The translations under genes were made by a program, and so were the position numbers. A stretch of 42,410 bases of DNA, taken from positions 1-42,410 of the forward strand of contig JABGPV010000011.1 of assembly GCA_018644785.1 (NCBI GenBank). The letters are read 5' to 3'. This document shows, in pieces, positions 41,855 through 42,410 of the stretch. The stretch's first letter is position 1; each line of letters opens with the position of its first letter. The notes beneath the pieces are model-generated. The model did no database searches. It was not told the origin of the DNA and saw only the letters and a program-made list of their open reading frames with translations. Origin of the DNA: Deltaproteobacteria bacterium. GTDB lineage: Bacteria > Desulfobacterota > DSM-4660 > Desulfatiglandales > Desulfatiglandaceae.

Positions 41855-42410
41855 ATGAACATGACATCGGAAGTGGCGGGGATGGTTTGTGTGGCCAAGG
41901 GGCCCAAAAACGGCCCGGCGCCCATTCCCGAAGAAGGGAAATGGGTTCAGGCCAAAGAGATCAAGGATATTTCCGGTTTGACCCACGGGGTCGGTTGGTG
42001 CGCACCCCAGCAGGGGGCAAGCAAACTGACCCTGAATGTGAAAAACGGTATCATTGAAGAAGCTCTGGTGGAAACCCTCGGATGTACGGGCATGACCCAT
42101 TCCGCGGCCATGGCGGCTGAAATCCTTCCCGGAAAAACCATTCTTGAAGCCTTGAACACGGATCTCGTGTGCGACGCCATCAACGTGGCCATGCGGGAAC
42201 TCTTTTTGCAGATTGTTTATGGAAGGACCCAGACAGCTTTCTCCGAAGGGGGGCTTCCCATCGGCGCGGGACTGGAAGATTTGGGGAAAGGCTTTCGAAG
42301 CGTCGTGGGCACCATGTACGGCACCCATGCCAAAGGCGCCCGATACCTTGAAATGGCCGAAGGATATGTCAGAAGAATCGGCCTGGACGAAAACGATGAG
42401 ATCATCGGGT
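41855..42410 (+). CDS. NifU-like Fe-S cluster assembly scaffold protein (cut by window end)
   Basis: An open frame of at least 185 residues starting at ATG 41855 with AAAGGAGG upstream and running off the window. The sequence has GLTHGVGWCAPQQGASKLTL, LVETLGCTGMTHSAAMAAE and GGLPIGAGLEDLGKG, which I recognise as the scaffold-type protein found next to GGGtGRT-family genes in anaerobes. Cysteines C12, C49 and C77 are candidate cluster ligands. The partner gene would lie just beyond the window. It is likely involved in Fe-S assembly or repair; the exact role is not established. Confidence 0.75.
   Translation, partial: MNMTSEVAGMVCVAKGPKNGPAPIPEEGKWVQAKEIKDISGLTHGVGWCAPQQGASKLTLNVKNGIIEEALVETLGCTGMTHSAAMAAEILPGKTILEALNTDLVCDAINVAMRELFLQIVYGRTQTAFSEGGLPIGAGLEDLGKGFRSVVGTMYGTHAKGARYLEMAEGYVRRIGLDENDEIIG

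Noticed and set aside
1..42410. CRISPR array, tRNA, rRNA or complete insertion sequence
   Set aside because: No regularly spaced repeats, no cloverleaf-like sequence and no transposase frame were seen on either strand.

Overview
The window looks like chromosome from an anaerobic, sulfur-metabolising Desulfobacterota (Desulfobacterales-like) bacterium. The evidence is a Qmo/Hdr-like electron-transfer gene set, DsrE and TusA sulfur carriers, a YeeE/YedE transporter, two in-frame-UGA selenoprotein genes, several sigma-54 activators with PAS domains and a dense two-component region. No phage, CRISPR array, tRNA or rRNA was seen. All family names come from reading the translations; no database search was run.

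Region 1 (1-6.4 kb, + strand): the tail of a universal stress protein (Usp), a 10-TM metal-exporter-like protein, a sigma-54 activator (EBP1), then a sigma-54 promoter driving a small four-cysteine protein. Two more Usp proteins, a TPR protein, a soluble CdaS-like diadenylate cyclase and a small UxxC selenoprotein follow.

Region 2 (6.4-19.6 kb, the core): a sulfur-trafficking and electron-transfer cluster. It holds three DsrE/F/H-like proteins, a Cys-rich protein of unknown function and a sigma-54 activator on the opposite strand (EBP2). Then come two TusA-like carriers, FlpD/MvhD, QmoA-like and HdrA/QmoB-like flavoproteins, a winged-helix protein, a QmoC-like membrane subunit, another DsrE, a secreted three-domain rhodanese with a selenocysteine, a secreted small protein and a YeeE/YedE transporter. 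The two + strand operons on either side of EBP2 carry the same dyad (TTAACA-N2-TGTTAA), each about 110-120 bp upstream of a sigma-54 promoter, so EBP2 probably controls the cluster. My model, an inference, is that sulfur enters through YeeE and the periplasmic Sec-rhodanese, moves as persulfide on TusA/DsrE, and exchanges electrons with the quinone pool through the Qmo-like complex.

Region 3 (19.6-32 kb, - strand): a signal-transduction array that appears to be decaying. It contains a receiver, a LivJ-like binding protein, sensor kinases, an ABC-type binding lipoprotein and hybrid kinases. Four genes are broken by nonsense codons, frameshifts or internal deletions; two deletions remove histidine-kinase core sequence. 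A truncated vapC sits at the left edge. At the right edge an RHH/PIN toxin-antitoxin pair lies between 76-bp direct repeats copied from the 3' end of the next sigma-54 activator gene (EBP3).

Region 4 (32-42.4 kb): a CBS/DRTGG-type manganese pyrophosphatase-like gene, an AbrB/PIN toxin-antitoxin pair, a large BvgS-like hybrid kinase, an inverted repeat, a periplasmic IorAB-type molybdenum hydroxylase, a lipoprotein-like gene and the start of a NifU-like scaffold gene that runs off the end.
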